From: CAVUWL01 sp963787415
Lineage (GTDB): Bacteria > Actinomycetota > Thermoleophilia > Solirubrobacterales > 70-9
DNA: 64,000 nt
Assembly (NCBI GenBank): GCA_963787415.1
Contig: CAWBCO010000002.1
Coordinates: 806,001 to 870,000, forward strand
Reading direction: 5' to 3'
Below the pieces are notes generated by a model, which was not told where the DNA came from, did no database searches, and worked only from the letters and a program-made list of their open reading frames with translations. The first letter of the stretch is position 1. The number at the start of each line of letters is the position of its first letter. Made by a program: the position numbers and the translations under genes. Of the stretch, positions 8,743-17,173 are shown in pieces.

Positions 8743-9213
8743 ATGATCTTGGACCCTGCTGCGATCGGCCTCGACAAAGGCACCGTCTTGGTGGCGATCA
8801 CCGTCATCGTGCTGCCAATCGCCGCGATTGCATTTGCCCGTTCCGGCTCGGCTTGGCGGGATCTCGGCAAGGGACCATTTTCAGTCGGGCAGGAGTTACC
8901 CCCGCCGGTAACCCAAAGCGACTCCGCCGCATCCGTAGATGCCGTTCGCGCGGCCGAGGTGCGCCAGATGATCGAGGCCAAGTCCTACCTGCGCCAGCGC
9001 CGAGGTGGGACCCCGATCGACGTTGAGGCCGAGGTGGAGCTGGTGCTCGCATCGGTCACCGCGGGGAGTGAAGGAGTCAGGGAGGAGCTGCGGACCGAGG
9101 TGCGCCAGCTGGTCCTCGCCCGAAACGAACGGCGGCTGCGCAGAGGGGAAGCTCCGCTCGATGTTGAGGCTGAGACTGAACGCCAACTCGCAGATTTCAT
9201 AGGATCTGGGTGA
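8743..9213 (+). CDS. Small membrane-anchored hypothetical protein with an internal duplication
   Basis: 156 residues. An N-terminal hydrophobic helix (about 10-30) is followed by a soluble, charged region containing two copies of a roughly 32-residue unit: VRQMIEAKSYLRQRRG then TPIDVEAEVELVLA, and VRQLVLARNERRLRRG then EAPLDVEAETERQLAD. The repeats suggest two similar helical hairpins. Start could be TTG 8737, GTG 8740 or ATG 8743; ATG is preferred, with no clear ribosome site. The stop overlaps the next start (TGATG), so it is coupled with the following two genes. Function unknown. Confidence 0.75.
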   Translation: MILDPAAIGLDKGTVLVAITVIVLPIAAIAFARSGSAWRDLGKGPFSVGQELPPPVTQSDSAASVDAVRAAEVRQMIEAKSYLRQRRGGTPIDVEAEVELVLASVTAGSEGVREELRTEVRQLVLARNERRLRRGEAPLDVEAETERQLADFIGSG

Positions 9214-9551
9214 TGGCAGAAGCCGCTGAGGAGAACCTCTTTGAGGTGGAGGAGCTGCTGATGCAGCCCGGGACCTACTTCAACCCCCAAACTGAGGTTG
9301 TGGTGGTCGTCGACGATTCGACTTCGATCGATCAGGAGGTCTTCAACATGGAGGCCTACGAGGGTGCCGAGTGGGTGCGGATCGGCGAGGAGGTGCCGAT
9401 CGATGAGGATCGCCGCGATCGGTTGATCGAGGCCTTCCAGACCCATTATCACCCAGGCTCGAGCGCCTCGATTTCCGAGACCGCCCTCGAGCAGGGCGAG
9501 GAGGAGCTCACCGAGGGCGAGGATGGCCAGGAGCCGGGGCGGGAGGACTGA
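9213..9551 (+). CDS. Conserved acidic hypothetical protein
   Basis: 112 residues, strongly acidic, with a C-terminal tail of Glu/Gly repeats. The central part (VVVVVDDSTSIDQEVFN then WVRIGEEVPIDEDRRDRLIEAFQ) looks like a small folded domain, but I do not recognise a named family. ATG 9213 overlaps the preceding stop (TGATG) and its own stop overlaps the start of the peroxiredoxin gene (TGATG). Its position between a membrane-anchored protein and Bcp suggests co-expression only. Confidence 0.75.
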   Translation: MAEAAEENLFEVEELLMQPGTYFNPQTEVVVVVDDSTSIDQEVFNMEAYEGAEWVRIGEEVPIDEDRRDRLIEAFQTHYHPGSSASISETALEQGEEELTEGEDGQEPGRED

Positions 9552-10021
9552 TGTTGAGCGCCGGTGAGATCGCGCCCGATTTCACCCTCCCCGACCAAGG
9601 TGGGAATGAGTTAACGCTTTCTGATCTACACGGACAGTGGGTCGTCGTCTACTTCTACCCCCGAGCCGACACCCCGGGCTGCACGATCCAAGCCTGCGGT
9701 GTCCGCGACCGTGGCGCCGACTACGCGGCGCTCGGTGCCCGGGTTCTTGGCGTCTCTCCCGACCCCGTCGAGGAGGTGAGCAAGTTTGCCGAGAAATTCA
9801 ACCTTGACTTCACCCTCCTTGCCGATGCCGACCACGCGGTCGCTGAGGCATACGGAACCTGGGGTGAGAAGTCGATGTACGGCAAGAAGTACATGGGCGT
9901 GGAGCGCGCGACCTTCCTGATCGATCGCGCGGGCGCGATTGCACGAGTATTCCCCAAAGTCTCACCAAAAACGCACGACGATCTCGTCCTCGCCGGTCTC
10001 GAGCAGCTCGTGGCCGCCTGA
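9551..10021 (+). CDS. bcp: Thioredoxin-dependent peroxiredoxin, Bcp/PrxQ type
   Basis: 156 residues, the usual size. It reduces hydroperoxides with a peroxidatic cysteine in DTPGCTIQACGVRD (Cys44) and a likely resolving Cys five residues on (CTIQAC), the arrangement of alpha-type PrxQ enzymes. The N terminus APDFTLPDQGG and YFYPRADTPGCT are diagnostic. It is cytoplasmic and the last gene of a three-gene coupled unit. It probably protects against organic peroxides; the reductant is expected to be thioredoxin. Confidence 0.95.
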   Translation: MLSAGEIAPDFTLPDQGGNELTLSDLHGQWVVVYFYPRADTPGCTIQACGVRDRGADYAALGARVLGVSPDPVEEVSKFAEKFNLDFTLLADADHAVAEAYGTWGEKSMYGKKYMGVERATFLIDRAGAIARVFPKVSPKTHDDLVLAGLEQLVAA

Positions 10022-10033
10022 AATCAGGGCTGC

Positions 10034-11038
10034 TTAGGCACTGAACACAACGACCGCGATGAAGGTCGCATAGAGGGCGAACCAGCCGATCACCGCGGGG
10101 CCCGTAAAGCGCCCTCGCCGATGCAGGCACTCATAGGCGAGCCAGCCGCCGACAAGACCGAGGGCGACGGAGATCGCTGCATCGGTGCTTAGCTCCCAGC
10201 TGGTAAAGATAAGCCCAAGTCCAACCGGAATCATCGACTGAAAGACCATCGCGCCGGTGATGTTGCCAAGGGCCAGGGAGTCCTTGCCTTCGCGAACCCA
10301 GAAGGTGCTGTTTACCTTCTCGGGTAACTCGGTCGCAAGGGGGGCAAGGATCAGGGCGAGAACGACTGCCTGAACCCCGAGATCTTTGGCAATCTGCAAG
10401 AGCTCCTGGACAAAGAGATGGGCTCCCCCGACCATCGCTGCCAAACCAACCAGGAGCTGCATGAGACAGAGCGAGAGGGCCGGGCTGCCGCGGTGCTCGG
10501 GGCGGCGATCAAAGATCAGGGGGTTAAGCGTCTCATCGCTTTGGACCTCGCCGCCGCCCTTCAGGGTACGGCGAACGTAGAGCGGGTAGCAGAGGATGAA
10601 AGCGACTCCGACCGGGATCCGCAGCGCCGCTGGCGGACCCCAGGACAGCGCCAGCGCGCCGGCAAAAAAGGCGAGGAAGAACAGCAGGTCGCGCTCAAGC
10701 ACCCTCCCGTCGGCCCTCAGCTCCACTCCCTGCTCGCGTCTCCCGCGAAAAACGTGGACGAAGAGACCGACAAGTCCCATCGCCAGGGTCCCGAGGAGGA
10801 ATGGAGCGCCGACGATCGCCCCGATCGCAACCTGATGGGAACCACCGGAGGCGCCCAGCAAAGCGACGATTGCGATCAACGTCTCTGGCATCGCGGTTCC
10901 CACCGCTGCGAGCACGCTGCCAACCGCACCTTCGGCCACGCCCAGCCGGTGTCCGAGCCACTCCACCGCGTTGGTGAAGGCCAGCGCGCCGGCGAGGATT
11001 ATTGCGAAGCTGAGCGCCAGCAGCAAGACGCTCATCAC
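10034..11038 (-). CDS. Cation/Ca2+ antiporter of the CaCA superfamily
   Basis: 334-residue membrane protein with about ten hydrophobic segments and two inverted alpha repeats: GSVLAAVGTAMPETLIAI in the N half and LILAPLATELPEKVNS in the C half. These carry the ion-coordinating Glu residues of Na+/Ca2+ exchangers (YrbG-like). A hydrophilic loop (RRTLKGGGEV, about 160-185) separates the halves. The start is ATG 11038 or the adjacent ATG 11035, 17 bases after the lipoprotein gene, so the two are probably co-transcribed. Direction and counter-ion are unknown. Confidence 0.85.
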   Translation of the reverse strand: MMSVLLLALSFAIILAGALAFTNAVEWLGHRLGVAEGAVGSVLAAVGTAMPETLIAIVALLGASGGSHQVAIGAIVGAPFLLGTLAMGLVGLFVHVFRGRREQGVELRADGRVLERDLLFFLAFFAGALALSWGPPAALRIPVGVAFILCYPLYVRRTLKGGGEVQSDETLNPLIFDRRPEHRGSPALSLCLMQLLVGLAAMVGGAHLFVQELLQIAKDLGVQAVVLALILAPLATELPEKVNSTFWVREGKDSLALGNITGAMVFQSMIPVGLGLIFTSWELSTDAAISVALGLVGGWLAYECLHRRGRFTGPAVIGWFALYATFIAVVVFSA

Positions 11039-11054
11039 TTCGAGCTGCGCCGCG

Positions 11055-12215
11055 CTACTTGAGCAGCGCGGCGCACTTCTGGAGGTCGACCGGGGTGGTC
11101 GCCCCCTTGAGGCAGCTGAGATAAGCCTGCTGGGCTCCGCCCGAGGCGCCGCCGCTTTCGGTGCCGGCGCTCGATCCGGTGGAGCCGGCGCCGGCTGCGC
11201 CGCTGATCCCGTTCAGCAGGCTGCCGACTCCGCCGGAGCTGCTCGACCCACCCTGACCACTCGCCGCGCCCAGCAGTTCGATCGGGTTGACCCCGAGCTG
11301 TTGGAACAATTCGTTGATTGGCTTGGCGCCGCTGGGGGCGCTGATCGTCTGCGTTTGATTGACGTCGCTGAGGGAGAGATCGATGCTGAGGTCGACTTTC
11401 TTCGCGCCGCTAGTGGATCCGCTGGGCGGTTCGATGGCCAGTTCTGTCGTGAGTTTGCGAACGATGTGGTCGCTGCCCACGTAGAGGTCGATGTGGGCGG
11501 TCTTGAGCGCGCTTTCGAGCTTGCCTTTGTCCTTGTTGAGTTCGCCGACCGCAGGAATCTGACCGGCGGCGCTGAGTTGCGAGCTGCAGGCTGGATTTTC
11601 GGTCAGCTTGACCAGCGCGTCGACTGCCCCGGCAACGTTCAGGTCACCACTGACATGGGTTGTGCTGGTCCCCCCCACTTCCGTGCTGCCTTCGTTTGTG
11701 AGGTGTTCGACGAAGTTCGCGATCTTCAGGCTGGACGCCGCTTCTTGGCATTCTGTGGCCCCGGCCGACTTGCTTTGAGAGCTGCTGGTGTGCTCGTTAC
11801 GTTCGATCGCGGACTTGACGAAGCTAAAGGTCGTCGGTTCGATTTCATACTCGGTCCCCTTGTAATCCACGTAAGCCTTTTCGGGAAGCAGGGTCACGCC
11901 ACCTTCGAAATCGACATTTTTGCCGCTCAGCGATCCGTTTGCCTTTGCCTTCATGTCGAGCTCTGGCAGCTGTCCCTTGCCCTCAGTCTGAAACGGACCC
12001 GCCAAGCTCAGATTCAGGTTTCCTCCCTGGGCCCCTTCGACCTTGGCCCCAACGGTCAAGCTCAGATTGCCGCTCTTGATGCCCTTCAGCGTCGCTTCAT
12101 TGACGACCTTCTGGGGGTTTTCGCCGCTGCTACTACTGCTGCTGCCACATGCGGCGAGCGCGGTCGCCAAAGCTATGAAGATTGCGAAGACGATGAAAAC
12201 GCGAAGTCGGCTCAA
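11055..12215 (-). CDS. Lipoprotein with LppX/LprG-like features
   Basis: 386 residues with a lipoprotein signal peptide (MSRLRVFIVFAIFI, lipobox LAAC at about 20-23) followed by a Ser-rich linker. The body contains long beta strands with Gly/Ser, such as NLSLTVGAKVEG, and a GTEYEIEP segment. In layout it recalls mycobacterial LppX/LprG lipid-binding lipoproteins, but this is a resemblance, not an assignment. The C-terminal part (about 310-365) is low-complexity Gly/Ser/Ala, ending LSCLKGATTPVDLQKCAALLK with two cysteines. It lies directly upstream of the antiporter gene on the same strand. Confidence 0.8.
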   Translation of the reverse strand: MSRLRVFIVFAIFIALATALAACGSSSSSSGENPQKVVNEATLKGIKSGNLSLTVGAKVEGAQGGNLNLSLAGPFQTEGKGQLPELDMKAKANGSLSGKNVDFEGGVTLLPEKAYVDYKGTEYEIEPTTFSFVKSAIERNEHTSSSQSKSAGATECQEAASSLKIANFVEHLTNEGSTEVGGTSTTHVSGDLNVAGAVDALVKLTENPACSSQLSAAGQIPAVGELNKDKGKLESALKTAHIDLYVGSDHIVRKLTTELAIEPPSGSTSGAKKVDLSIDLSLSDVNQTQTISAPSGAKPINELFQQLGVNPIELLGAASGQGGSSSSGGVGSLLNGISGAAGAGSTGSSAGTESGGASGGAQQAYLSCLKGATTPVDLQKCAALLK

Positions 12216-12271
12216 GGCGATGGATCCTCCTGGATGACTGAATTTGATTGCTGCCAGCTAGATCGTAGAGG

Positions 12272-12514
12272 CTACGGCGATGTCTGGATTGGCGTAGAAG
12301 CGGTTTCACCGCTGAAATTGACCGCCAACGGGAAGAGGAGGGCGCCGAGAAAGATCAAAACAACTCCGGCGGCGATCAGCCAGCGAGCCCGGATCAGGTG
12401 ACCGAAGAGGCCGATCACAAAGCCGGCGAGCATCAGCACGACGTACGGTCCAGGGCCGTGGGGCAGTAGCGCGGCGAAGGGCAGGGCAAGGTCGGGCACC
12501 GGGCGGATTATCAT
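12272..12514 (-). CDS. Small two-helix membrane protein
   Basis: About 80 residues with two predicted membrane helices (PYVVLMLAGFVIGLFGHL and WLIAAGVVLIFLGALLFPLAV) and a short polar tail. Start ATG 12514 is only seven bases from the divergent moxR start at 12522; GTG a few codons in is an alternative. It is the type of short orphan membrane protein common in this lineage, with no known function. Confidence 0.6.
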   Translation of the reverse strand: MIIRPVPDLALPFAALLPHGPGPYVVLMLAGFVIGLFGHLIRARWLIAAGVVLIFLGALLFPLAVNFSGETASTPIQTSP

Positions 12515-12521
12515 CGCCCCT

Positions 12522-13406
12522 ATGGCCGATCGCACCGTCGCGGAGGTAAAGGAGGCGCTGGGCAAGGTCGGCTATCTCGCCGACGAGCCAGCGGCGCTGG
12601 TCTCATTCTTGGCCCAACGCCTCGGAAAGCCAGTGCTGGTCGAGGGGCCGGCTGGGGTTGGCAAGACCGAGCTGGCGAAGGCAATCGCCCGCGCCACGGG
12701 CCGCGAGCTGATCCGTCTGCAGTGCTATGAGGGCCTCGATGAGGCCAAAGCTCTTTATGAGTGGAACTACCGCAAGCAGCTTCTGCGAATCCAGGCCGGC
12801 GGTGAGAGCGGCTGGGGTGATGTGCAGGAGGACATCTTTGGCAAGGAGTTCCTGCTCGAGCGGCCGCTGATGCAAGCGATCGCCAGCCCCAAGCCGGTCG
12901 TGCTCTTGATCGATGAGATCGATAAGACCGACCAGGAGTTCGAGGCGATGTTGCTCGAGCTGCTCTCCGACTTTCAGATCACGATCCCCGAGCTGGGTCA
13001 GGTCTCGGCGACGACGATGCCGATCGTCGTTCTCACCTCTAATAATTCACGCGAGCTGACCGAGGCCCTGAAGCGACGCTGCCTTTACCTCTGGCTCGAC
13101 TATCCAGATGCCGATAGGGAGATGGCGATCGTCCGCCTCCATACCCCAGATCTTCCCGAGGCCCTGGCGCGGCGGCTGGTTGAGGTGGTCCAGATGATCC
13201 GGGCCCTGGACCTCAAAAAGCCACCCTCGATCGCAGAGTCGATCGACTGGGCGCGAACCCTTTTGCTGATCGGGGCCGAGGACATCGATCGCCGGGTCTT
13301 TGAGCAGTCGATGTCGATCATCATCAAGCACCGCACCGACATTGACCTAGTCGCCGAGCGGGTGGGAGTGAAACTGAGCGGGGCGCCCACCCAAACCCGG
13401 GGGTGA
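12522..13406 (+). CDS. MoxR-family AAA+ ATPase (CoxD-like)
   Basis: 294 residues. Walker A GPAGVGKTE (about 40-48), Walker B VVLLIDEIDK (about 127-136), sensor-1 VLTSNNSRELTEALKRRCLYLW. MoxR AAA+ proteins act as chaperones that insert metals or activate partners, together with VWA-domain proteins. The next gene overlaps by four bases (GTGA) and encodes such a VWA protein. No Shine-Dalgarno is visible; TATCAT ends seven bases before the ATG, consistent with leaderless transcription. No CO-dehydrogenase or methanol-dehydrogenase structural genes are nearby, so the client is unknown. Confidence 0.92.
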   Translation: MADRTVAEVKEALGKVGYLADEPAALVSFLAQRLGKPVLVEGPAGVGKTELAKAIARATGRELIRLQCYEGLDEAKALYEWNYRKQLLRIQAGGESGWGDVQEDIFGKEFLLERPLMQAIASPKPVVLLIDEIDKTDQEFEAMLLELLSDFQITIPELGQVSATTMPIVVLTSNNSRELTEALKRRCLYLWLDYPDADREMAIVRLHTPDLPEALARRLVEVVQMIRALDLKKPPSIAESIDWARTLLLIGAEDIDRRVFEQSMSIIIKHRTDIDLVAERVGVKLSGAPTQTRG

Positions 13407-14818
13407 GTCCGACGCCTGGCTCGCCCTACGGTCAGCGCGCAGATCCCGGTCCGGCCGGACTCGCGGCAAAGCTCTTGGGCTTCTGTGAGGAGTTGCGCGG
13501 CGAGGGCGTGGCAGTCGGGACCTCTGAGATTCTCGATGCGTTCGCCGCGCTTGAGCAAGTCCCTTGGACTGCGCAGGAGGATTTTCGCGAGTCGCTGGCG
13601 GCAACGATCTCCAAGTCCCAGGAGGACCGCCGGATCTTTGAGCTGCTCTTTGAGCGCTACTTCTTCCGTGCTGCCGAGGCCGAGGCAATCGAGCGAGAGA
13701 TCGGCGAGAGGGGCGAGGGTCAGGAGGGCGGTGAGCGGCTCGACATCGACCAGCTTCGCGAGCAGGTACGTGAGGCGATCATCGCCGGCAACGACGGCGA
13801 AATGCGCGACCTGGCTCGCCTCGCGATCGCCGCATTTGGTCGACGCGCCGAAGGCTCGGGAGTCGTCGGCGTCGACGTGCAGCGAATCCGCCGTACCCTG
13901 GGACTCTCCGCCGGGCCGCAGCCCAAGCCCGAGGACGGCGCCGCAGAGCTTGCGCGCATCGACCGCGACCAGCTCAACCGCTTTGAGCGCCACCTGCGTC
14001 GCGAGCTGGAGCGAGATTTGATCGAGCGCACCTCCACCCTGCCGCCATCGCGTCCGCTCGCTGCACTCGATCGGTCGTTGCCGAGCAGCCCCACCCAAGA
14101 CCTTGCCGCGGTGCACCGAGCCGTCTCACAGATGAAGCGGCGGCTGGCAACACTCGGGCACGAGCAGCGCGGACGCCGCAAGAGTCAAACCGTCGACGTG
14201 CGGCGCACGATCCGTGCCTCACTTGAGACCGGTGGAGTGCCCCTGCGCCTGCGCTACCGGCCCAAGCGTCCCCGGCGGCCTGAGATCTACGTTCTCTGCG
14301 ATGTTTCCACCTCGGTCACCTCGGCCAGCGTTTTCTTCCTCTCCGTCTTGCACGCGCTGCACGACTCCTTCCGCAAGCTGCGTAGTTTCGTCTTCATCGA
14401 GCGAATCTCTGAGGTAACCGAGGTCTTCGAGCACGAGCGGGACTTCCGCACCATCGCCCAGCGAATCTCCAGCGAGGGTGGAGTCGCCGACGTTTCCGGG
14501 TACACCGACTATGGCCGCGTCTGGCTTGAGTTCCTCGGCGAGATCGCCGATGAACTGGACCCTCGCTCCACCGTGATCGTGCTTGGGGATGCTCGGACCA
14601 ATGGGCGCGAGCCCCACGCCGAGATTTTTGCCCAGGTAGCCGAGCGGGCCGGACGCCTGTTTTGGCTCAACCCTGAGCCGCGCCTTTACTGGAACTACGG
14701 CGACTCGGTGATGGCAGCCTATGAGCGCTACTGTGACGGAGCGTTTGAGTGCTGGACGACCCGGCATCTGGAGAACTTCGTCAACGTCGTCGCCGGCGCG
14801 ACTCCCGAAGCCCAGTAG
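13403..14818 (+). CDS. VWA-domain protein, CoxE-like
   Basis: 471 residues. The N-terminal half is helical and charged. The C-terminal von Willebrand A domain (about 285-460) has the MIDAS motif as CDVSTSVTSAS (DxSxS), a further metal-site segment VSGYTDYGRVW, and VIVLGDARTNGRE. It has the layout of CoxE, the VWA partner of CoxD in CO-dehydrogenase active-site maturation. GTG 13403 overlaps the stop of the MoxR gene, so the two are translated together and probably form a chaperone complex. The target is not in the window. Confidence 0.9.
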   Translation: MSPTPGSPYGQRADPGPAGLAAKLLGFCEELRGEGVAVGTSEILDAFAALEQVPWTAQEDFRESLAATISKSQEDRRIFELLFERYFFRAAEAEAIEREIGERGEGQEGGERLDIDQLREQVREAIIAGNDGEMRDLARLAIAAFGRRAEGSGVVGVDVQRIRRTLGLSAGPQPKPEDGAAELARIDRDQLNRFERHLRRELERDLIERTSTLPPSRPLAALDRSLPSSPTQDLAAVHRAVSQMKRRLATLGHEQRGRRKSQTVDVRRTIRASLETGGVPLRLRYRPKRPRRPEIYVLCDVSTSVTSASVFFLSVLHALHDSFRKLRSFVFIERISEVTEVFEHERDFRTIAQRISSEGGVADVSGYTDYGRVWLEFLGEIADELDPRSTVIVLGDARTNGREPHAEIFAQVAERAGRLFWLNPEPRLYWNYGDSVMAAYERYCDGAFECWTTRHLENFVNVVAGATPEAQ

Positions 14819-14851
14819 CGCTCTTCTCAGCCCGCGGCAACAGCGCCGCGA

Positions 14852-16159
14852 TCAGCCGCCCACCAGCTCCACCGGTTCACTCGGCGAGAGCTGCCACTGC
14901 TGGTTGATGGTGGCTCCGGGTGGCGCTTGGATCGGGCCCTCGAGTAGCGGATCGTCGGTCTCAAGCATCCAGGAATGCAAGCGCTCGCGCAGCTCAGCCA
15001 CGACCACCTGTTGCTCGGTCTGAGTGGCTAGATTATTGCCCTCCTCGGGATCAAGGATGAGATCGTAGAGCTGCTCGCGGGGCACGATCTGGGTGCCCCA
15101 GCCGGCCTCGACGAGGACATCCTTGCTTTGACTGTCATCGCAGTTGGCGAGGATCGGGATCGGATAGTCGTCAAATCGACGGATGTACTTCCAGCGCTCG
15201 GTGCGAATTGCACGGTGTGGCTGGTAGGCGGCGTGAAAGGTGGTCTCGGCGAATATCGCCTCGTGCAGGCGCTCAACATCGCCGCGAACAAGCGGCATCA
15301 GCGAGGAGCCCTGGAGCCAGGCTGGAGCGTCAACTCCGGCCAACTCGCAAAGCGTCGGATACACGTCGAGGTGGCTCACCGGAGCATCAATCACCTTGCC
15401 CCCGGTGAAGCCCCCGGGCCCGCGGACGATCATCAAGACACCAATCCCGCGGTCAAACAGAGTCGCCTTTGCCCCCGGGAAGGCGACCCCGTGGTCGGTG
15501 GTGCAAAGCACCAACGTATTCTCGACCAGTCCGAAGTCGTGCAGAGCATGCAGGACGGCTCCGATGCCCTGATCCAAGGAGCGGGCGCTCGCCTTGAATG
15601 CAGCCATATCCCTGCGAGTCGCGCCCACGTCGGGCAGGTTGGCGGGCGGCAGCGAGTAGAGCGTGTCGCGCACCGAGGTGGGCGCAAAAAAACTGCGATG
15701 CGTCTCGAAGAAGCCGACCGACATCAGCCACGGTTGTGGCGGAGCCTCCCTGAGCGTCTCGATCGTCAGGGGCGCCACATCCTCGGCCCGGTTGGAGTGA
15801 ACCTTGACCAAGCGATCAAATCCGATCATGGCCGGGTCGACTGAAATGTGTTGCTCGCCGATCAGGGTCGAGTGGTATCCAGCCCGACGCAGGGTGTGGA
15901 CCCAGTGCTGGCCATAGTCATTCAGCTTCCAACCACGATGGGCGAGACCCAGCATCCCGTTGTTGTGGCAGTACAGACCAGTGAGCAGGCTCGCCCTGCT
16001 GCCCGAGCAGGTTGGTGCCGCGCAGAACGCCTCCCGAAAGAGCACCCCTTGGTCAGCCAGAAGCTGGATGTTGGGGGTTGGAACCTGATACCCATAGGGC
16101 TGGACAATGCGCCCGGTGTCATGGGAATGTATGTAGAGGATGTTCGGCGGAGATGGCAC
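14852..16159 (-). CDS. Sulfatase (formylglycine-dependent, sulfamidase-like)
   Basis: 435-residue alkaline-phosphatase-superfamily hydrolase. The N terminus NILYIHSHDTGR supplies metal ligands; the modification site is Cys51 in APTCSGSRASLLTG, where the usual Pro of CxPxR is Gly. Further signatures are STLIGEQH and CTTDHGVAFPGAK. The closest type I can recall is the sulfamidase/heparan N-sulfatase group, which shares HNNGMLGL-like sequence after the site. No signal peptide, so cytoplasmic. It is divergent from an Stf0 sulfotransferase gene 81 bases away, an opposed chemistry. The substrate is unknown. Confidence 0.88.
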   Translation of the reverse strand: MPSPPNILYIHSHDTGRIVQPYGYQVPTPNIQLLADQGVLFREAFCAAPTCSGSRASLLTGLYCHNNGMLGLAHRGWKLNDYGQHWVHTLRRAGYHSTLIGEQHISVDPAMIGFDRLVKVHSNRAEDVAPLTIETLREAPPQPWLMSVGFFETHRSFFAPTSVRDTLYSLPPANLPDVGATRRDMAAFKASARSLDQGIGAVLHALHDFGLVENTLVLCTTDHGVAFPGAKATLFDRGIGVLMIVRGPGGFTGGKVIDAPVSHLDVYPTLCELAGVDAPAWLQGSSLMPLVRGDVERLHEAIFAETTFHAAYQPHRAIRTERWKYIRRFDDYPIPILANCDDSQSKDVLVEAGWGTQIVPREQLYDLILDPEEGNNLATQTEQQVVVAELRERLHSWMLETDDPLLEGPIQAPPGATINQQWQLSPSEPVELVGG

Positions 16160-16240
16160 GGTTGATCTGCGGCCGCAAGGCTACAGATAAGATCGTTTTG
16201 ATCCTTTGTCGATTAACATGATCTACAAGGTATAGCTGTC

Positions 16241-17155
16241 ATGCACCCCCAACGCTCCTATCTCGTCTGCGCCACACCTCGAAGTGGGAGCACCCTCGTC
16301 TGCCACGCGTTGGCCGAAACTGGGGTGGCGGGCAGGCCGGAGGAGTACTTTGAGGCACTGCGCCACAGTGGACGTCCGCGTCGACCCGAGGAGTATTTCC
16401 TCGACGTCAGGGATCAGTCAATTCGAGACCACCTCGGCGAGCGCACCGTCGGCAGCGATCCGCTGCCGCGCTCGCCGCTTTGGAGTCGTGCGGCCTACGA
16501 TCGCTACCTGGAATGGGCGCTGGAGGCCGGCACCTCCCCCAACGGCATCTTTGGCGCCAAGTTGATGTGGGGCTACTTCGGGGATTTCGTCAGCCTCCTG
16601 CGCAATATCCCAGCCAATCGCGACATTCCCCTTGCCAGCCTCCTGCCAACGGTGTTCCCCGACCTCACCTTTGTGCGCGTGGTACGTGCCAACAAGCTGC
16701 GCCAGGCGGTATCCCTCTGGAAGGCAGTGCAGACGGCGACCTGGCGCGAGGACCAGGCCAATGCCAAGGCCGCCTCGGTCGAGGATGACGGCTCGCCGCC
16801 GTATAAGAGCTTCATCGAGGAGCACCGACCACAGCTGCGTTTTCACTACAGGGCAATTGCGCATCTGTTGGAGCAGATCCTCCTCGAGGAGGCCTGCTGG
16901 GATGCCTTCTTTGAGCACGCGGGGATCAACCCGATTTTGATCCTCTATGAGAACTTCGAGGCAGATTATGAGACGAGCACCATGCGCCTGCTCGAGCGCC
17001 TTGAGCTGACGCCCCCGACGGATTTCACCTTCGAGCCGCGTATGAAGCGCCAATCCGACCGCCTAAACGATGATTGGGTCAGGCGCTACAGCGAGCTAAG
17101 GCTTGGAACGGACTTCGATCTGGTGCCAGCGGTGCCCGAGCCGACGAAACGGTAG
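16241..17155 (+). CDS. Stf0-like sulfotransferase
   Basis: 304 residues. The 5'-phosphosulfate loop is CATPRSGSTLVC near the N terminus, as in Stf0 (mycobacterial trehalose 2-sulfotransferase), followed by the family's GRPEEYF segment and NGIFGAKLMWGYF. The PAPS 3'-phosphate region is FVRVVRANKLRQAVSLWKA. It transfers sulfuryl from PAPS to a sugar or lipid hydroxyl. Start ATG 16241; TATAGC shortly before it may be a -10. It is divergent from a sulfatase, suggesting turnover of a sulfated metabolite. Which acceptor is used cannot be told. Confidence 0.9.
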   Translation: MHPQRSYLVCATPRSGSTLVCHALAETGVAGRPEEYFEALRHSGRPRRPEEYFLDVRDQSIRDHLGERTVGSDPLPRSPLWSRAAYDRYLEWALEAGTSPNGIFGAKLMWGYFGDFVSLLRNIPANRDIPLASLLPTVFPDLTFVRVVRANKLRQAVSLWKAVQTATWREDQANAKAASVEDDGSPPYKSFIEEHRPQLRFHYRAIAHLLEQILLEEACWDAFFEHAGINPILILYENFEADYETSTMRLLERLELTPPTDFTFEPRMKRQSDRLNDDWVRRYSELRLGTDFDLVPAVPEPTKR

Positions 17156-17173
17156 CCGCCGATAGGTGAGGCG

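Noticed and set aside
10971..12401. Long plus-strand open frame of 476 codons
   Set aside because: It is antisense to the lipoprotein gene, which has a clear signal peptide; the plus-strand protein has no family features.
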